A stretch of 64,000 nt of DNA from Taxillus chinensis (lineage: Eukaryota > Streptophyta > Magnoliopsida > Santalales > Loranthaceae). The stretch spans positions 1 through 64,000 of the forward strand of contig JAKCVP010000391.1 of assembly GCA_023512835.1 (NCBI GenBank), written 5' to 3'. This document shows positions 63,765-64,000 of this stretch, in pieces. Position 1 is the stretch's first letter; the number at the start of each line of letters is the position of its first letter. The position numbers and the translations under genes were made by a program. The notes under the pieces are model-generated. The model was given only the letters and a program-made list of their open reading frames with translations. It was not told the DNA's origin and did no database searches.

Positions 63765-64000
63765 GATGAGTAGCAGACTCGGACCAGAGGGAAGTACAGA
63801 TAGCGAGACAGCGGCAGGACAGCAGAGGGATGGAAAGACAAATTAAGAGTGCGCGCGAATGGATGCAAGCAACCTAAGTGTACAGCAGGTCGACGAGAGA
63901 GGTATAACAACAATGGTGGAGAGACAGAGGCTTGGGTGTTCGGCGGCGATCGATGATGGTGGATCTAGAGCTTTCCGAGGCAACTGCTACCGACTCGTGT
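63765..64000 (-). other. Right edge, leader of the 63030-63764 gene
   Basis: No gene seen. The minus strand is CT-rich, consistent with a promoter or leader. Confidence 0.4.

Overview
This is nuclear DNA from a filamentous ascomycete (Pezizomycotina). The evidence is many short spliceosomal introns (48 to about 115 bases, mostly 50-60) with GTRAGT-type donors and CTAAC/CTGAC branch sites, short intergenic spaces, pyrimidine-rich leaders, and typically fungal families: a Pth11/SAT4-like rhodopsin-fold receptor, secreted laccase-like and class II peroxidase enzymes, a DUF4185 secreted protein, an S10 carboxypeptidase and an external NADH dehydrogenase. A dothideomycete is my best guess, but only from general resemblance. 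I see no rRNA, convincing tRNA, CRISPR, intact transposon or virus-like gene.

Layout. 0-13 kb: DCC1 (cut by the left edge), a TesB-like thioesterase, a secreted serine carboxypeptidase, a calcium-binding external NADH dehydrogenase, and a large type II membrane GT2-like protein. 13.8-21.3 kb: a secretory-oxidative block, with a four-exon multicopper oxidase and a class II-type haem peroxidase transcribed divergently from one 1.4 kb spacer, then a secreted DUF4185 protein. 21.3-46 kb: mostly housekeeping genes. These are BCD1 (box C/D snoRNP assembly), a Golgi-type glycosyltransferase-like protein, a DENN-domain protein, a 1760-residue kinesin, DBP4, a DNAJC8-type J protein, a PPIL3-type cyclophilin and an arrestin-like protein. 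46-56.5 kb: a looser block with two very small genes, a rhodanese gene with an apparent frameshift, a Pth11-like receptor, a small secreted protein, a conserved protein of unknown function and an aminoglycoside-phosphotransferase-like gene broken by one in-frame stop. 56.6-64 kb: DBR1 (lariat debranching) with an RGG tail, then three Ser/Pro-rich, mostly disordered proteins.

How the genes relate. There is no operon logic, as expected in a fungus. The clearest functional groupings are the divergent oxidase/peroxidase pair plus the DUF4185 gene (extracellular oxidation and carbohydrate-surface chemistry) and a concentration of RNA-processing genes (BCD1, DBP4, the DNAJC8-like gene, the PPIL3-like gene, DBR1). 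DBP4 and the DNAJC8-like gene share a 417-base divergent promoter. Several genes are visible only after splicing by hand, including a 52-residue membrane microprotein whose first coding exon is 14 bases.

Exon structures were built by eye from splice signals and frame. Each spliced model quoted sums to a whole number of codons, but none has been checked against transcripts.
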